Assembly (NCBI GenBank): GCA_011037195.1
Contig: JAAEAF010000613.1
Span: 1-64,000, forward strand
Source of the DNA: Triatoma infestans
Taxonomy: Eukaryota > Arthropoda > Insecta > Hemiptera > Reduviidae
Length of the DNA: 64,000 nucleotides
Direction of reading: 5' to 3'
Numbering within the stretch: the stretch's first letter is position 1; each line of letters opens with the position of its first letter. This document shows, in pieces, positions 1 to 12,031 of the stretch. Under the pieces are notes generated by a model that was given only the letters and a program-made list of their open reading frames with translations, was not told where the DNA came from and ran no database searches. Both the position numbers and the translations under genes were made by a program.

Positions 1-553
1 TGTACGGGGGGGGGGGGGAGAAAGCATTTTCAAAATAGAAAAAATCGCAGATTGTTAATATTTCATTAAAGTGCTACTAGGTGACCTGAGAATAAGCTTT
101 TCGTAAAAGTCGTTCAACCGGAAGTGCCAATTTATGAATTTTTTTTTTTTTCAGTTTTTGTGATTTTCTTGAAAACAGCTCCAACAATTTAGTTTAAACT
201 AGTAATGTGAACTACATATATAAAGTGCTACAACTTTTATTGTAACATTTCTCCCGGTAAAGTCATTTAAGAGGCCTTTGGGGGGTGAGTTATGTTTTCC
301 TCTGAAGTGTTATTATACTTAATATACAATTCTATCATCTAAACAAAATTAATTATAAATAAGTGCATTGCCAAAATTCCGAGTTTCAAAAAAAGTAGCA
401 ACCCGGAAGTGTGTTTTTACTGCAGTTTTTCAGTTTTTGCGATTTTTTCCATAAAAACACACGTATTTCATTAAATTTGGTATACTAACAAAAAAAATTT
501 TCAGTTACAATTTTGTGAGAAAATCGTTTGAGTGTTTCACACCAGAATTTTTA
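1..553 (+). repeat. Interspersed repeat family A, 5'-truncated copy
   Basis: Right-hand part of a repeat found many times here. Diagnostic phrases are ACCGGAAGTG, GTGCTACAACTTTTAT, AACATTTCTCCC and the end GAGTGTTTCACACCAGA (near 547). A run of 13 or so G lies at 6-19. No coding capacity was seen. Confidence 0.75.
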
Positions 554-950
554 TATGTAGCAAACACAACAATAGTAGAATAGTTAGTAAGGACCAAAGG
601 AGAAAACGTTTTTCTAAAATTTCAATTTTATTGTTTGATGTTTCGGATATATTTCGGTCCAGGAGTCAGGAGAAACCTCTCCTTGATGTTCCAGATGAAG
701 AACAACACAGGGCCCGAACAGTAAACTTTTCATGACAAGCAAAACTTGTTCTTCTTTGACAAATGCCACCTATCGTTGGCTCGCATTATAAACGCCCACT
801 CTAACCCCCAAACGCCCCTAATATAACGCCCCAAATATTTATCTAACTCAAAGTGATGCTTATTAGGTAATAATTTTTTTTTTATTTTGCATTTTAAGTT
901 ATTAAGAATTACTGATTTTTCTCAAATCAATGGTGATGCTTCTGTTTCAG
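554..950. other. Intron/spacer before V1
   Basis: No gene recognised. The short frame from 532 has no recognisable product. V1's acceptor tract closes the stretch. Confidence 0.6.
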
Positions 951-1165
951 CAGTTCCTGTAAAACACATTTGCGATACTTGCGGCAGAGCTTACAAAAAT
1001 AAAGGCCACCTTTCAAGTCATAAAAAATATGAATGCGGGGTTGAACCAAAATTTCATTGCCCGCATTGTCCATACAGAGCAAAACAGAAAGGTTCACTCA
1101 AGACACATATTGCTATTAAACATAGAAATTATCCTATTTATCAACTTCAGCGATTTCAAAAATAG
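951..1165 (+). CDS. lola: V1: lola-type alternative terminal exon, two zinc fingers
   Basis: Encodes 71 residues and supplies a DNA-binding C-terminus to a nuclear BTB protein. The acceptor is the tandem TTTCAGCAG: splicing after the first AG starts the exon at 951, after the second at 954, in the same frame. Finger 1 (C2HC, residues 8-29) has predicted base-contact residues (helix -1,2,3,6) N,G,H,S. The linker is GVEPKFH. Finger 2 (C2H2, residues 37-58) has Q,G,S,T. The tail is about 13 residues before TAG. An AATAAA lies at 1316-1321. The upstream ATG at 887 is in the intron and is not the start. Sure of the domain; the gene name is inferred from family resemblance. Confidence 0.88.
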
Positions 1166-1604
1166 TAATTTCCTTAATAATAGTTGTTTATTGGAAAAGA
1201 AATCTTCTTTTTAATAACAATCTTAATCAACTAGACTACAATTAAGCATGCAATATTATTGTCATGTAGCTGTGCAGAAATATACGATTAATCAAACTAT
1301 CCTAGCATATCCATAAATAAAAACTTAATTAATAATACCTTACTACCTGCATTTATACAATATTTCTATTGTAATTGTATAAAAAAGTCAAGGGAAATGA
1401 AAAAAAGTAACGTCAAATGTTATGAAATCCTGTTATGCTTCTAATCATCATTTTAACAATAAAAACTATAATACAAGGTTTAAGCATTCGTCAATAGATG
1501 CCTCAAAAAAATAAAGGGTCCCACCAGTTTTTATCTCCCCGCTGGTTTATTTTAACAAAAAGAAAGGACACTGCTAAAGATTCCTTCCTGACTAAAAACA
1601 ATAT

Positions 1605-1982
1605 ATCTAACATCTATGATTTTATCCGACTTAATATGTTTCATTATTTCGGTTCTGACCGGTTTCGGATTCTCATCCGTCGTCAGAGTAAGGTAATCAA
1701 TTTGTGTAGCGAGATGACTTCAACTAAATGTTTGATTAAAAAACCAGTGTGGTGCGTGGGATATAAACATTAAGTTGAAGTCATCTCTCTTCACGAATTG
1801 ATCTAAAACGTTATTCTGGCGATGGATGAAAATCCGAAACCGGTTAGAACCAAAAAATGATTTAATCTTAGTTTTATGATAAAATCATAGTTTAATGGTT
1901 TAAGCAAGTAATAATGAAAAAAAAAATCATAGTTTAATGATTTAATCAAGTAAATAAAGATAAAATCATAGATGTTATTCAG
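1605..1982. repeat. Fold-back element B, copy 1
   Basis: Inverted arms: AACATCTATGATTTTATC with its complement near 1962-1980, GACCGGTTTCGGATTCTCATC against GATGAAAATCCGAAACCGG (about 1822-1845), and GATGACTTCAACT against AGTTGAAGTCATC at the centre. The right arm contains a short tandem repeat (ATCATAGTTTAATG units, 1880-1970). Confidence 0.75.
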
Positions 1983-2934
1983 CATTGCAGACCTAAACTA
2001 CTTATTCAACAATATATCTTATCTTTGGATTGGAACCTGAGTTTCCATTTTATTTCTTTCACTTTTTGTATTTTTTAGCCTTAGTTCATTTTATCGTTTA
2101 TTTTAATTATTACACATTCTGTTATATTTATTTTGTGTTGGATTTCGGAAAGAGGAAATTTTTATTTAATTATTTACTTTTTTCCTCAACCAGTAATAAA
2201 TCGAAGTGATGCCACTTAATTTTATTTTATTTTTGTTTTTGCAACGTGAGATCATTATTTTTAAATTTACTGCTGTTCGGCATTTTATGGGCACGTCAGC
2301 AAGCAATCCAACTACTAGCAAAAGAAATCATTCCAATAGAAATCCGAAGAAATACCAGCCATAAAAATTTCTAATAATTACCAATAGATCGTCGTATTTC
2401 GAGCACTCTGGAATAAGTGCTAAGCTATGTGATTGCTCACAGGGGGCTGTTATTTAATTTACATTGGGTTTTCTTAAGTCGAAAACAAAGGATATTTTAA
2501 GGTTTAATTCAAGACTTGATTAAAACTGACTTGAGACTTTTACTGAATTACTTTTTGAAATGAGATCTATCTAAATTGTTATTAAGACAAAGTGTTATTC
2601 AAGAAGTTTTATTTGGTTGACAAAAAAGCAGTGGTGCAGTTCTTTAGAAAATACACAAGTAGGAAGATTTTTAATGCCAAGTATTGTTTATTTAACATTT
2701 CTTCTACAGTATGTGAGTCAAAAAGTGCAAGAGTTTCAAGGACGGGATCTCTTATACGAAAAGAAGATGACTTGTATTACCAGCATTAGTAGAGGATAGT
2801 TTAGTGTGAATATAGGATTACCAGTGCCAAGTTATTTCATGTCCAATTACTAATGCATTTTTACTTTTTTATTATATATTCAACATATAAAGAATTTGTT
2901 GTTTATAAAATTAATGTTTATGTATTTCTTTCAG
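1983..2934. other. Spacer V1-V2
   Basis: AT-rich; no gene or clear repeat recognised. Small open frames near 2600-2800 have no recognisable product. Confidence 0.5.
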
Positions 2935-3125
2935 ATAAAAAGAACATTTATCGGCAACCATTTACTTGTTTGACTTGTTTTAAAAGTTATAAACACAAGC
3001 ATCATCTCAAACAACATCAGACTTATGAATGCAACAAAGAACCACAATTCCAATGTCCAGAGTGCCCTTATAGAACAAAACGCAGAAGTTCTGTAAGAAG
3101 CCATTTTTTACATAAACATAAATAA
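2935..3125 (+). CDS. lola: V2: lola-type alternative terminal exon, two zinc fingers
   Basis: Encodes 63 residues after the acceptor TTCTTTCAG (AG at 2933-2934), entered one base into a codon. Finger 1 spans residues 12-33 with histidine-rich predicted contacts H,H,H,Q. The linker is NKEPQFQ. Finger 2 spans residues 41-62, has contacts R,S,S,S, and carries V where the helix leucine usually sits. The protein ends one residue after the last zinc histidine, the shortest tail in the array. AATAAA (3124-3129) overlaps the stop codon, so this exon probably has almost no 3' UTR. Confidence 0.88.
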
Positions 3126-3129
3126 TAAA

Positions 3130-4464
3130 GTTTGTTTTCATTAAATTTGTTCATGTACACAGAAGTGGAACTATTAAATCAAATTCACAGTGTCTAATGT
3201 TATTGTGAAATTCACAAGTGTCTAAATTAGTATATGTTTAGAGTGGCCACACTCTGCCTAAAGTAGGCTAAATTTCTAAATTACGTCCGGATTTACAAAG
3301 CTGCGGAGCCTGTGTGTTATGCGTGAATGTTAAGGTTGACAGTTGTTGGTGTTATTAGGCTAAAAACCTAAAGGATGCCAGAATTCTTGAAGAAATTTCT
3401 AATCCAGTTTCCTTTTATGGTAAAAAATGCCATATTTATGTAAACTTACCCAGTTACATTACTACTAATGTTTTATAAAATATTGTATGTTGTACTTCTT
3501 TTTTAATTGATATCAAACAAAAATGGGGGGCTCATATGTGATCATTGTAATTTTTCAGGATTATTTATAATTTTGCTTTAAATATTTACATAGTAACAGA
3601 ACTTTTCCTTTTAAAATCAGATATTTTTTTCCGTGTTAGCCGGTTCATTTTGTGAATCGGATGGACCCTCATTTCAAAGGAAACCTTCACACACATTGAT
3701 ATCATAGAAATCATAAGACTTAGATTGTTGAAATTTTGTTTGCCTTTCCAGTATCTGTGATTTCAAACAGTTTAGATGGGTGTACAATTGAAACCACCTG
3801 ATAGTATACTGGAGGTTCTTCTACATGAAGAAATTAAGAACAAGATTCTTAAAAATTGGATATAACTCACTATTAACGTTTTTCTAATGAATTCAAACTG
3901 AATTGTATGATAAGGGAAAAGATAATTGTTATTATTAAATAAGGCAAAGTAGAAATAAACCTTGGATCAAATGTTAGTGTAAACAGATCAAGTTTTAAAT
4001 ATAGCAATAATTTTTTTTTTTTACATTTATATGTATTTTGAAGGATTCTTTTTTAAATCAATATCAAAATGGCTGCCTTTATTTTTAGTTTATAATTTAT
4101 TACCAATGATTAAAAGAAAACACTATGTTATCTTCTCCTAATTCAGGCATGAAATAAAAAGTGATGTAAACAATATTGTTATGAAAAATAAAAAAATTAA
4201 ATCTTGTTTCAAGCCATAATTAATTTGTTTATGAAGAGTGCAACGAAAATCAAATTAGCAAAAACTCCCTTTCAAAATTAATGTAATCTATTGTTTAAGT
4301 ACAAGATTGACAAAAAAGATAAAATTGGTTAATATAAAAGGTAAGTTAATGAAAATAAAAAAAATATGTAAACAGTTTTTAAACTGTTGGCATATTTTTA
4401 TAAAAATTTGCAATTCATACAAATGTTACATATCGTAATATAATATACTGTATTTAATTTTCAG
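3130..4464. other. Spacer V2-V3
   Basis: AT-rich sequence with no recognisable gene, finger remnant or structured repeat. Confidence 0.5.
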
Positions 4465-4667
4465 TTATAGATATTGCCAAGAGACATTTGTGTACTAAAT
4501 GCTATAAAACTTACAAGAATAAACATCATTTGAAAAGGCACCAAACTTATGAATGCGGCAAGGAGCCACAGTTTCTTTGTCCTCATTGCCCATACAAGGC
4601 AAAACAGAAAGATTCCTTAAAGGCACATGTTGCTGTTAAACATAGTAACATTTTTTTGATGTTCTAA
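4465..4667 (+). CDS. lola: V3: lola-type alternative terminal exon, two zinc fingers
   Basis: Encodes 67 residues. There is no in-frame ATG near the 5' end, so the exon is found only by its acceptor and its finger motif. Two acceptors six bases apart (TTTCAG at 4463-4464 and TTATAG at 4469-4470) are both in frame; the first has the better pyrimidine tract. Finger 1 (residues 10-31, contacts N,H,H,R) begins CTKC and ends YEC. The linker is GKEPQFL. Finger 2 (residues 39-60) has Q,D,S,A. The tail is SNIFLMF. AATAAA lies at 4775-4780. Confidence 0.87.
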
Positions 4668-5694
4668 TTAGTAGTTAATTTAAGTTTGTTTATAAAATTA
4701 AAGTTTTATTAATTTATTAGCTCGTAATTTGAAATTTTCCTGGATAAAAAAATGTTACAATAATAATAATAAAAAATAAATGTTTCTTTAAGTACTATCA
4801 ATTTTACTTGTCCCTTGTTGCTGTAGAATTAAATAGCTCCAAGCTCTACAGGATACAATAGTAAACTTTGAAGTCGAACAGACGAAAAACCTCTAGAGAT
4901 TAAATTTAACTTCTTAGGATATCATAGGGGGAACCTACATGAAGATTTTGAGGTCAGTAAACAAAAGTACCGCCTTATTTATTTTTGTCGCACTTCTGTT
5001 TCGCCATTTATTTGGTTAAAAAAAAAAAAAAAAAAATTATTTCTGAAATAATATAAGAAGTTGCACGTTGAACTTTAGTAAGTTGCCCTTCTATATACTG
5101 GTTCTTATTTTTTCCATAAATTTTTTATAAAAGTTAAGGTAAGCTTATGTGTTGGAAAAAAAATTCTGGATTTGTTAAATTTTGAATATTTACATTTTAG
5201 AAATGCAAGCAAAAGTAAGTAAAAGTTTTTTATATAATCTCTACTTTGGAAGTATATATTCTTTTTTTGTGATTACAGTAATTTTAAAAATTGTAAATAG
5301 GTACCTGTTCTTTTTACAGATATTCGAAATTATCTAGTTATTGTGTTTGAATTCCTCCTAGAAATATATTAACATCTAGAAAACAAATTAAATACCCAAA
5401 TCAGTCTTGAGACATAGATATTACTATGGAATCAGCCAATTCGAAACGTAGTTATTAATTCGTACTTTGTAAATAATATTAGACCGTAAAACAAAGAAAA
5501 ACATGATACTTTGTCCATACAGTTTGAAATACATATCTTAATGCCAATTAGAAAACTTTTAAATAGGAAAATTAAATAAAATTAAATAGGAAAATACCCT
5601 TGAAGAATGTTTTAAAACTGAAGATTCCTAAATAGTAAGTAAACTAAGCACAATAAAATAACTGATAAACTAATCTAGTATTTTCAATTTTCAG
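4668..5694. other. Spacer V3 to cassette C-a
   Basis: Contains V3's probable polyadenylation signal (4775-4780) and an A run near 5019-5036. Nothing else recognised. Confidence 0.5.
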
Positions 5695-5790
5695 ATCCTA
5701 TCGTTGAATCTGGTAGATATGTTTGCAGCGCATGTAATAAATCTTACAAACATAAAAGCCTATGGAAAAGACATAGAAACTTTGAATGTG
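5695..5790 (+). CDS. lola: C-a: symmetric single-finger cassette exon upstream of V4
   Basis: This 96-nt internal exon lies between acceptor TTTTCAG (5693-5694) and donor G|GTATGT (5791). It is entered and left in the same codon phase, so it can be included or skipped without changing the downstream frame. It encodes an 11-residue lead-in and one C2HC finger (CSAC...WKRHRNFEC) with predicted contacts H,S,L,R. A tryptophan replaces the usual helix leucine, a mark shared with C-b and C-d. A 315-nt intron separates it from V4; the joined product would have three fingers. If the intron is retained, translation ends about 16 codons later. Confidence 0.82.
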
Positions 5791-6105
5791 GTATGTTTTA
5801 CCTTCATTATGCGATAATATACAAAAAAATATATTTTTAATTTATCCTGTGATAGTCTCCGATTTTAGAAATAAGATACAGCATACATGATCTCAAAATA
5901 AATAACTAATCTCAGGAACTTCCAAAATTGGATATCCCTCTGGGTGGGTATTATAAAACAACTTCTTTATACGCATATAATATAGTTTCTGAGTTTGCAG
6001 AAATTTCTATTTGAATATAAGAATTGCAGAGAAACAGACTTTGTCTTTTTTTATCTTTTCTTTAGTTCCAACATTTTTAGTAATATATTAATTTGTTGGT
6101 TACAG

Positions 6106-6302
6106 AAGTATTAGTGCTACCAAGATATTATTGTGAAAATTGTAATCGTTCATATAAGAATAAACGCCATTTAAAACAACATCAGACTTATGAATGCGGA
6201 AAAGAGCCGAATTTCATGTGTCCATATTGTCCATACAAGGCAAGACGAAAAGGAACACTCAATGCACATATTGTAACTAAACATGAAACATTTGTTATAT
6301 AA
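6106..6302 (+). CDS. lola: V4: lola-type alternative terminal exon, two zinc fingers
   Basis: Encodes 65 residues after acceptor GTTACAG (6104-6105). The lead-in EVLVLPRYY is shared in pattern with V5 and V10, the other terminal exons preceded by a W-type cassette. Finger 1 (residues 10-31) has contacts N,R,H,Q. The linker is GKEPNFM. Finger 2 (residues 39-60, CPYCPYKARRKGTL) has R,G,T,A. It can be read with the two-finger set alone or behind cassette C-a. Confidence 0.88.
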
Positions 6303-8623
6303 TAATTACAATGTTTTTATTTTTTTAATACTTATATTATGAATATGATTAGGTTTTTAGTTTATTATTATTGTTAATGATTTTTCTTAAATCCCCTAAT
6401 CATGAAACCCCAAGCAAATTTCTAAAAGAAAACTAAACTACTTATATATATATATAATATAGCCACTGTAACATTTTAATAAAAATTAAAAGGTAGTATA
6501 GAGATGCTCCTTTAAAATTCATTTCTTCTATCTCACAAAAGTTACATTGTTAAAGAAATTATAAACTCACTAATGTATATATTAAAAAAAGGAGTTGTCT
6601 AAAATCAGATATTGTGATTAATTTTCAACCACCATGTTTCGAGACTGTTAATTTATGCAAATAAATTTGACACATATACTATAGCAACCACCGTCAGATA
6701 CAATTTACGAATAATTTCAGACAACTATAATTTCCAATATCCTTTTTATCTGCAGGGATAACAACTTAAGAAATTCTTTTATGGCAAACATGGAACTCAA
6801 ATATATAATTCGACTTGACAACTTTAAAAGACACTTTTGAGCGGGCGTAATTAAAGCCTCAAATAGATTCCTTTTTTTTATAGCGTGATCAAACCTAAAT
6901 TAAATGCATTAAATAAATGTTCTTGTGCCCATTAAATAGAATATTTTTGGAACGCAACACTTATGTAAGGTGTCCTTTATAAAGTTGTCGTTGCCTATTG
7001 AGTATATTAATTGACAAATTGCCGAGCAATTACTATTGATATTTACTCAACATAACTGTGGTCTCATTTTTATGAAAGTTATTAATTTTTTGAACCTTAT
7101 AAAAGAGATGGTAAAATCAGTGTATTTATTGTAATTTAAAAAATCAAAATATGATAGGTTAGTTTACTTGCTTTTTAAATGTTTCAATTTAATTGAGTTC
7201 CAATGCAAAATTCTTTAAACTAATTTAAATTCATTATTGATATTAATTTTGAAAACACTGACGTTGATAATTTCTTTGTAATAGTGAATACATTGTTTTT
7301 CTCTCTTTGTTACGATCTTTAATAAATATTTAACAAAAATTATTTAAACTACAAAAAAAAATTGTAATGCCCAAGTTGAAATCAATCTAGTAATAACTGT
7401 AAAAATTTTAAATTCACATCAATAGAATATTTATTTATTTATCCACAGGCAATTGCCTATTATATTTGATTATACAAATTTTCAAGCACGTCTTCCAAGG
7501 ATCTGAGCCATTGGCTCCTGACTTTGCCTACTGATGTCTTTCTATCTTACGCTTTCTAATATCGCTCTCCATCATCCAAATATCTCTTCTTCTTCTTCTT
7601 CTTCTTTTTTGACTTTTAATTTAATGTTACAAAGATGCGAGAAGAGGATCAGAGGAAGAGAGCACAACAAGCTTCTCTCCCTTCGGTGAAATCAGTTTTT
7701 TTTTTATCTCTTGCGTAAATAAACTAGGTCCGCATACAAAAGTGATTCTTTAGGAACATGTTTTTTACATCTCAGTCTCGATCTCTAGGAGACTAGATCT
7801 TGGTTCACTGTATACTGCATTACTTCCTTTCCTTCAGTTTACATTCTCGCACAGTGGTTCCTAAATGCTCCTGATAATTCCCTTTCCTAGAATTTAACAC
7901 ATGAGATATATCACACTTTTTGGACAGTTCAGTTTTGGACAATTTCCGCTCTTTCCGTTTAGTATAGAAACATTTGTTGCCGTCTTTAATCCGTAAGCTT
8001 TAAGTTTTTCAGTGATTTCATTCATCTTGGTTACTATCGCCTCTATGGCTTGAATCATTGGAGGAGCCTAAATTATTTTTATAAAAAATGCTACTGTGGT
8101 TGCCCCTTTTTGTACCACAACAGGTTCTTGAGACTGAAGTCCCATTCCTGAATCTAAACGAATCGCCTGGATATAAAGTTAGTTTTCCATTTTGTGTTCA
8201 CGCACAAAATTCCATGACTGTTTTTTTTTGTTTTTTTTTTTAATTTAGAGAACAATTTTGTCATTACTATTTTATAAATTAAATCATTAAAAGTATTAAA
8301 TCAATATTACTGTATTATTAATTATAGAATTTAAATTAACGGAATGATTTGAAATTTGTTGAGAATTCAATGTTAAGCTAATTGATATGGAATAAAAAAA
8401 GGTATTTTTTATTTATTTTTTCTCTCAGCGACTTCTTATAATCAAAGGTTTGTAGCAGTTTATGTATAAGAAATTTTAAATAAACCAAGCATTATGTATA
8501 CTATCTTAATTAAGATTAAGTTCTAATAACGATTTCTTTTCATTTTTTTCAGAAAACACATTAATTATTTGGCACTAATTCTTTCTGAAAATATTAGTTC
8601 ATTGAATGAATGCTTATGTTCAG
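6303..8623. other. Spacer V4 to dead module, with a possible decayed minus-strand element
   Basis: AT-rich except for about 7430-8230, which is less AT-rich and has a CTT microsatellite (7588-7606). On the minus strand this part gives broken coding-like readings (for example KLTLYPGDSFRFRNG near 8180 and KLSKTELSKKC near 7925) interrupted by stops. It is probably an old transposable element; the family is not recognised. Confidence 0.4.
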
Positions 8624-9000
8624 AGCTTATTAAGGCACCTGTTAGATATGTCTGTAATGACTGTGGCAAATCATATAAACATAGAAGCCATGGAATGTCC
8701 AATATGGTAATTGATATCTTCTTTTTCCTATATTTTCTACTTTAACAGCGAACCTAATTTTATCCTTATTTACAATATCTTGTTTTGTTTTTTTTAAATT
8801 TCAGAATCATCACTGTTACCAAGATTTATTTGCAAACATTGTAAAAAATCATCAAGAATAAATGCCATTTAAGAGAGTACATCAAACCTATGAATGCGGA
8901 AAAGAGCCTAATTTCTGTTGCCCATATTGTCGTCCATTCAGAGCGAGACGTAAGGGAAACACTTGATGCACATATTGTATCCAAACATTAAATCTGCTGA
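8624..9000 (+). pseudogene. Dead cassette + terminal module (relative of C-a/V4)
   Basis: A decayed copy of the two-exon module. The cassette part (8624-8706) keeps RYVCNDCGKSYKHRSH, then loses one T in the tryptophan codon and about 12 further bases, so the finger's H and final C are gone and the 83-nt length no longer keeps frame. The terminal part begins at 8805 after TTTCAG with SLLPRFICKHC. It then shows a lost base (TACAAG to TCAAG), an insertion before the first finger's H, three extra bases after CPYC, and an extra A in GGAAACACTT. Stops follow each shift. The repeat count and order match an ancestral module between C-a/V4 and C-b/V5. Confidence 0.85.
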
Positions 9001-11636
9001 TTAGTAATCTTTTTTTTTTTTTAGAGTATTTTAGATTTTAACGAAGTCAAAAATTTGACAAAGTAAATCAGTGAAATAGTAATAAATTGTGTGCAAAAAG
9101 CAACTACTCACTTATTATAGTTGAGGAATGGTGTAATTTTTTCAATCTAAAAGGGCTATAGAAATTCAATTGTAGATTAAGCTAATAATCGCAATGTATG
9201 CATTTTTATTAAACGGCGAGGGAAGTGCGGGCGTGCTTATTACCGTACACCTCTCCTAATAAAAATCACCGTCTGGCAAGCGTTGGCCCTTCATGGGCTT
9301 TTGCGCCATAGGTTTCATTTTTATGAATTTTTAATTCTTACATATATCGAATGCAAAATTGAAAAAAAAAACAGCAAACAATTTGTTACTAGTTATTTAC
9401 TAGTTAAAAGTTGTTACATTTTTTACTTTTTCAAGTTGAAAAAATAAGATCCTATACGACTCGAGAATTAAAAAAAAAAGTTACAACTGATCAAATTAGT
9501 ATACGCCTAGTAACGATTTACATTTATTTATTATTCTTATATTTAATTGTTTCTGTTTATATTGTTTCTGTTAATGAAGAATTAAAAGCTTGTCAATATG
9601 AATTTTGTTGTCTTATGCAATGTTTCACGCTCGTAAGATTTTTTTGCGGTTTTTAATAAATATGCAAAAAGAAATAGAAGCAATCAAGATTATTGAATAC
9701 AAGAAATTTGCAAATGTGGGAAATAGTCTCAAATTGTGAATAGATATTTCTGAAAAATCACACCCTCATTATACTGAAATTGACGTCATCATTGTATAAC
9801 ATAAATCCTGTTAATTTTTATGTCAGTTCTGCATTATTATTTGTTAATTTAATGTGATCTTTGCTAATGAATATCAAATACATATGTGCGTATGATTCTT
9901 GATTATGAATTATGAATATGAACATACAACATGCATGAAAATTTGCAGCAGTGATAAAATCGATTGAAAATATGCCTTTCTTTTAAATGTTAATAAAACA
10001 AACATAAATTGAAATATAATTTTGGAATATTATGATTAAGATTTATTTTACCAAAGAAACGGAATTATTCAAATTATTTTTAAACATGTAATTTAAATGA
10101 TCCTTGGAATGCAATTAAAATCGACATGGAATGCAACTGTAAACCTGCTTTGGATTTAATAGTATTTATTAATACCTTTTTTTTTTCTAGGGGGCTTAAC
10201 ATCCAACAAATTAGGTGCCGTGTACGAGCGAAAGCACATACTTTACTATTAACATTTTTATAAATTTTAGCAGTTATACGCGGGACTCTAACTAGGGGGA
10301 GATTCAAGTTATAAGTCTATAACACAACTACCCCAAATGCACTCCCAATTTACCTCCTATATGTATAAATAAATAAAACTGCTTTTCAGAATGCCTGCTG
10401 GATATAAAAAACAATTAGCTCAAATGAATATCCAAGGAAATAGAATTGTAATATTTAATTAAAACAGTAAAATTATGTTTCCCGAAACTGGAGACTATAA
10501 CTCAGTCATACTTAAGGAAATATTATGGAGAACATAAAATATAAAAGTTTGGAAAGTACCAAATATAATTGTTCTTGACCATATTTTCACAATCACAAAT
10601 TTCCCTGTTTATTAGGGGAATAATGATAACTTCAAATAAACAAATGAATAATTCTGACCAAAATACTACAGCAACAACCGCTTCTCAGACTCTTGAATCA
10701 ACGTTTAATATTGCCAAATTCTTACTGCAATAATATTCTAATAATTTTAACTATTCGTTTGCCCTATAACCTTAATATTCAGGAATGCGAATACAAATTG
10801 CTATCGACTTCTTTATTCACAGTTGCGAATAATAAATAAACTAAAGGAAATTAGGTCTATAATTAATATTAATAAGTACTGAATAGGTAAGAAGGAAAGC
10901 TTTTGAATCGACGATAACCCAAAAAAAAACTTCATTGAAAATCAGAATGTAAGTTGAAGTTTTCATCATTTGCAACATAATAATAATAATAATAACCATC
11001 CGTATGTTTAATCAATCAGTCAACAAAGAAACTAGCATTGAAAAATAATTTTATAAAATACTACTATATGTGCAAAGAAAATGAATCCGTGGGTCCAATT
11101 TCAAACAAAAAGATGATCATAAAAGAAGAAGGCATGTATCTAATTGAAAATAAAAATGAAGTTTGCCAAATGATGATCTCAGTAGTGAAGCTTTTGAAGA
11201 CGCTGTGATGATTTGAAAGAGGAAGATGAATACTAACAATTTGTATATTGTACAATAATAATATTATAAAATTCTGTGGCTTATCGAGATGACATCATTT
11301 TATTTTTACCAAGAAAAATAATATTTCTATATTCCAAAAGCCGCATTTTTGCTTGAATTGTATTTATTAAAACCATAGTAAAAGCATTAGGAACAGTTCA
11401 ATTTATTAATAATATGTTTGATATTTTACTGTCATTTTATTTATTTTTCAATTGTATAACAATGAAAAATATAACGTTATAAAATGATGAAATGTCTAAG
11501 AGTAAAAACCCTTTTTATGTTCCTATATAAAAATGTGCTTAAAACTTGCAATATTTTTAATATCCTAAATAAAGTATTGATGAAGTCTGCTATTTTAGGA
11601 AAATTATTTTATCTGATTTGGCATCTTAATTTTCAG
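9001..11636. other. Long spacer, dead module to cassette C-b
   Basis: No finger remnant found. A less AT-rich patch at about 9215-9310 and another at 10190-10300 may be old repeat fragments. Small frames here have no recognisable product. Confidence 0.45.
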
Positions 11637-11732
11637 ATGAATACGATGACTTTTTTAGATATACTTGCATGGCCTGTAATAAATCGTACAAACGTAGAAA
11701 CCATTGGAAAAGACATCAGAATTATGAATGTG
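11637..11732 (+). CDS. lola: C-b: symmetric single-finger cassette exon upstream of V5
   Basis: This exon is 96 nt, the same length as C-a and C-d, between acceptor ATTTTCAG (11635-11636) and donor G|GTAAAT (11733). It encodes a lead-in DEYDDFFRYT and one C2HC finger (CMACNKSYKRRNHWKRHQNYEC pattern, described by its Cys, His and Trp positions) with predicted contacts R,N,H,R. The intron to V5 is only 102 nt, which favours joint inclusion with V5. Intron retention would give a protein ending CGKLIS, with a single finger. Confidence 0.84.
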
Positions 11733-11834
11733 GTAAATTAATTTCTTAATCTTTTAAAATGGGTAAAAAATTTAATATAAAAAACATTTAAATTTGATAA
11801 TAACAGTATTTATTTAGTTTTCTTTTTATTACAG

Positions 11835-12031
11835 AAGTATTAGCACTTCCAAGATTTGTTTGTGAAAATTGTCATAGATCATACAAAAATAAGCGTCATC
11901 TTCAACGTCATCAGAAATACGAATGTGGAAAAGAGCCAAGTTTCAAATGCCCATACTGTCCTTATAAAGCAAGACGAAAGGGAACGCTTGATACACATAT
12001 TACAACTAAACACGATTCTTCTAATTTGTAA
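11835..12031 (+). CDS. lola: V5: lola-type alternative terminal exon, two zinc fingers
   Basis: Encodes 65 residues. The acceptor is TATTACAG (11833-11834), no ATG is in frame near its start, and an ATG-based reading picks a wrong frame here. Lead-in EVLALPRFV. Finger 1 (residues 10-31) has contacts N,R,H,R. The linker is GKEPSFK. Finger 2 (residues 39-60) has R,G,T,T and the KARRKGTLD helix shared with V10. The tail is DSSNL. No close AATAAA was seen. Confidence 0.87.

Noticed and set aside
887..950. In-frame ATG upstream of V1 as a start codon for a stand-alone small zinc-finger gene
   Set aside because: The pyrimidine tract and AG at 949-950 and the shared phase with 32 other exons favour a splice acceptor; the same reasoning rejects the ATGs before V2, V7, V8, V11, V16 and V22.
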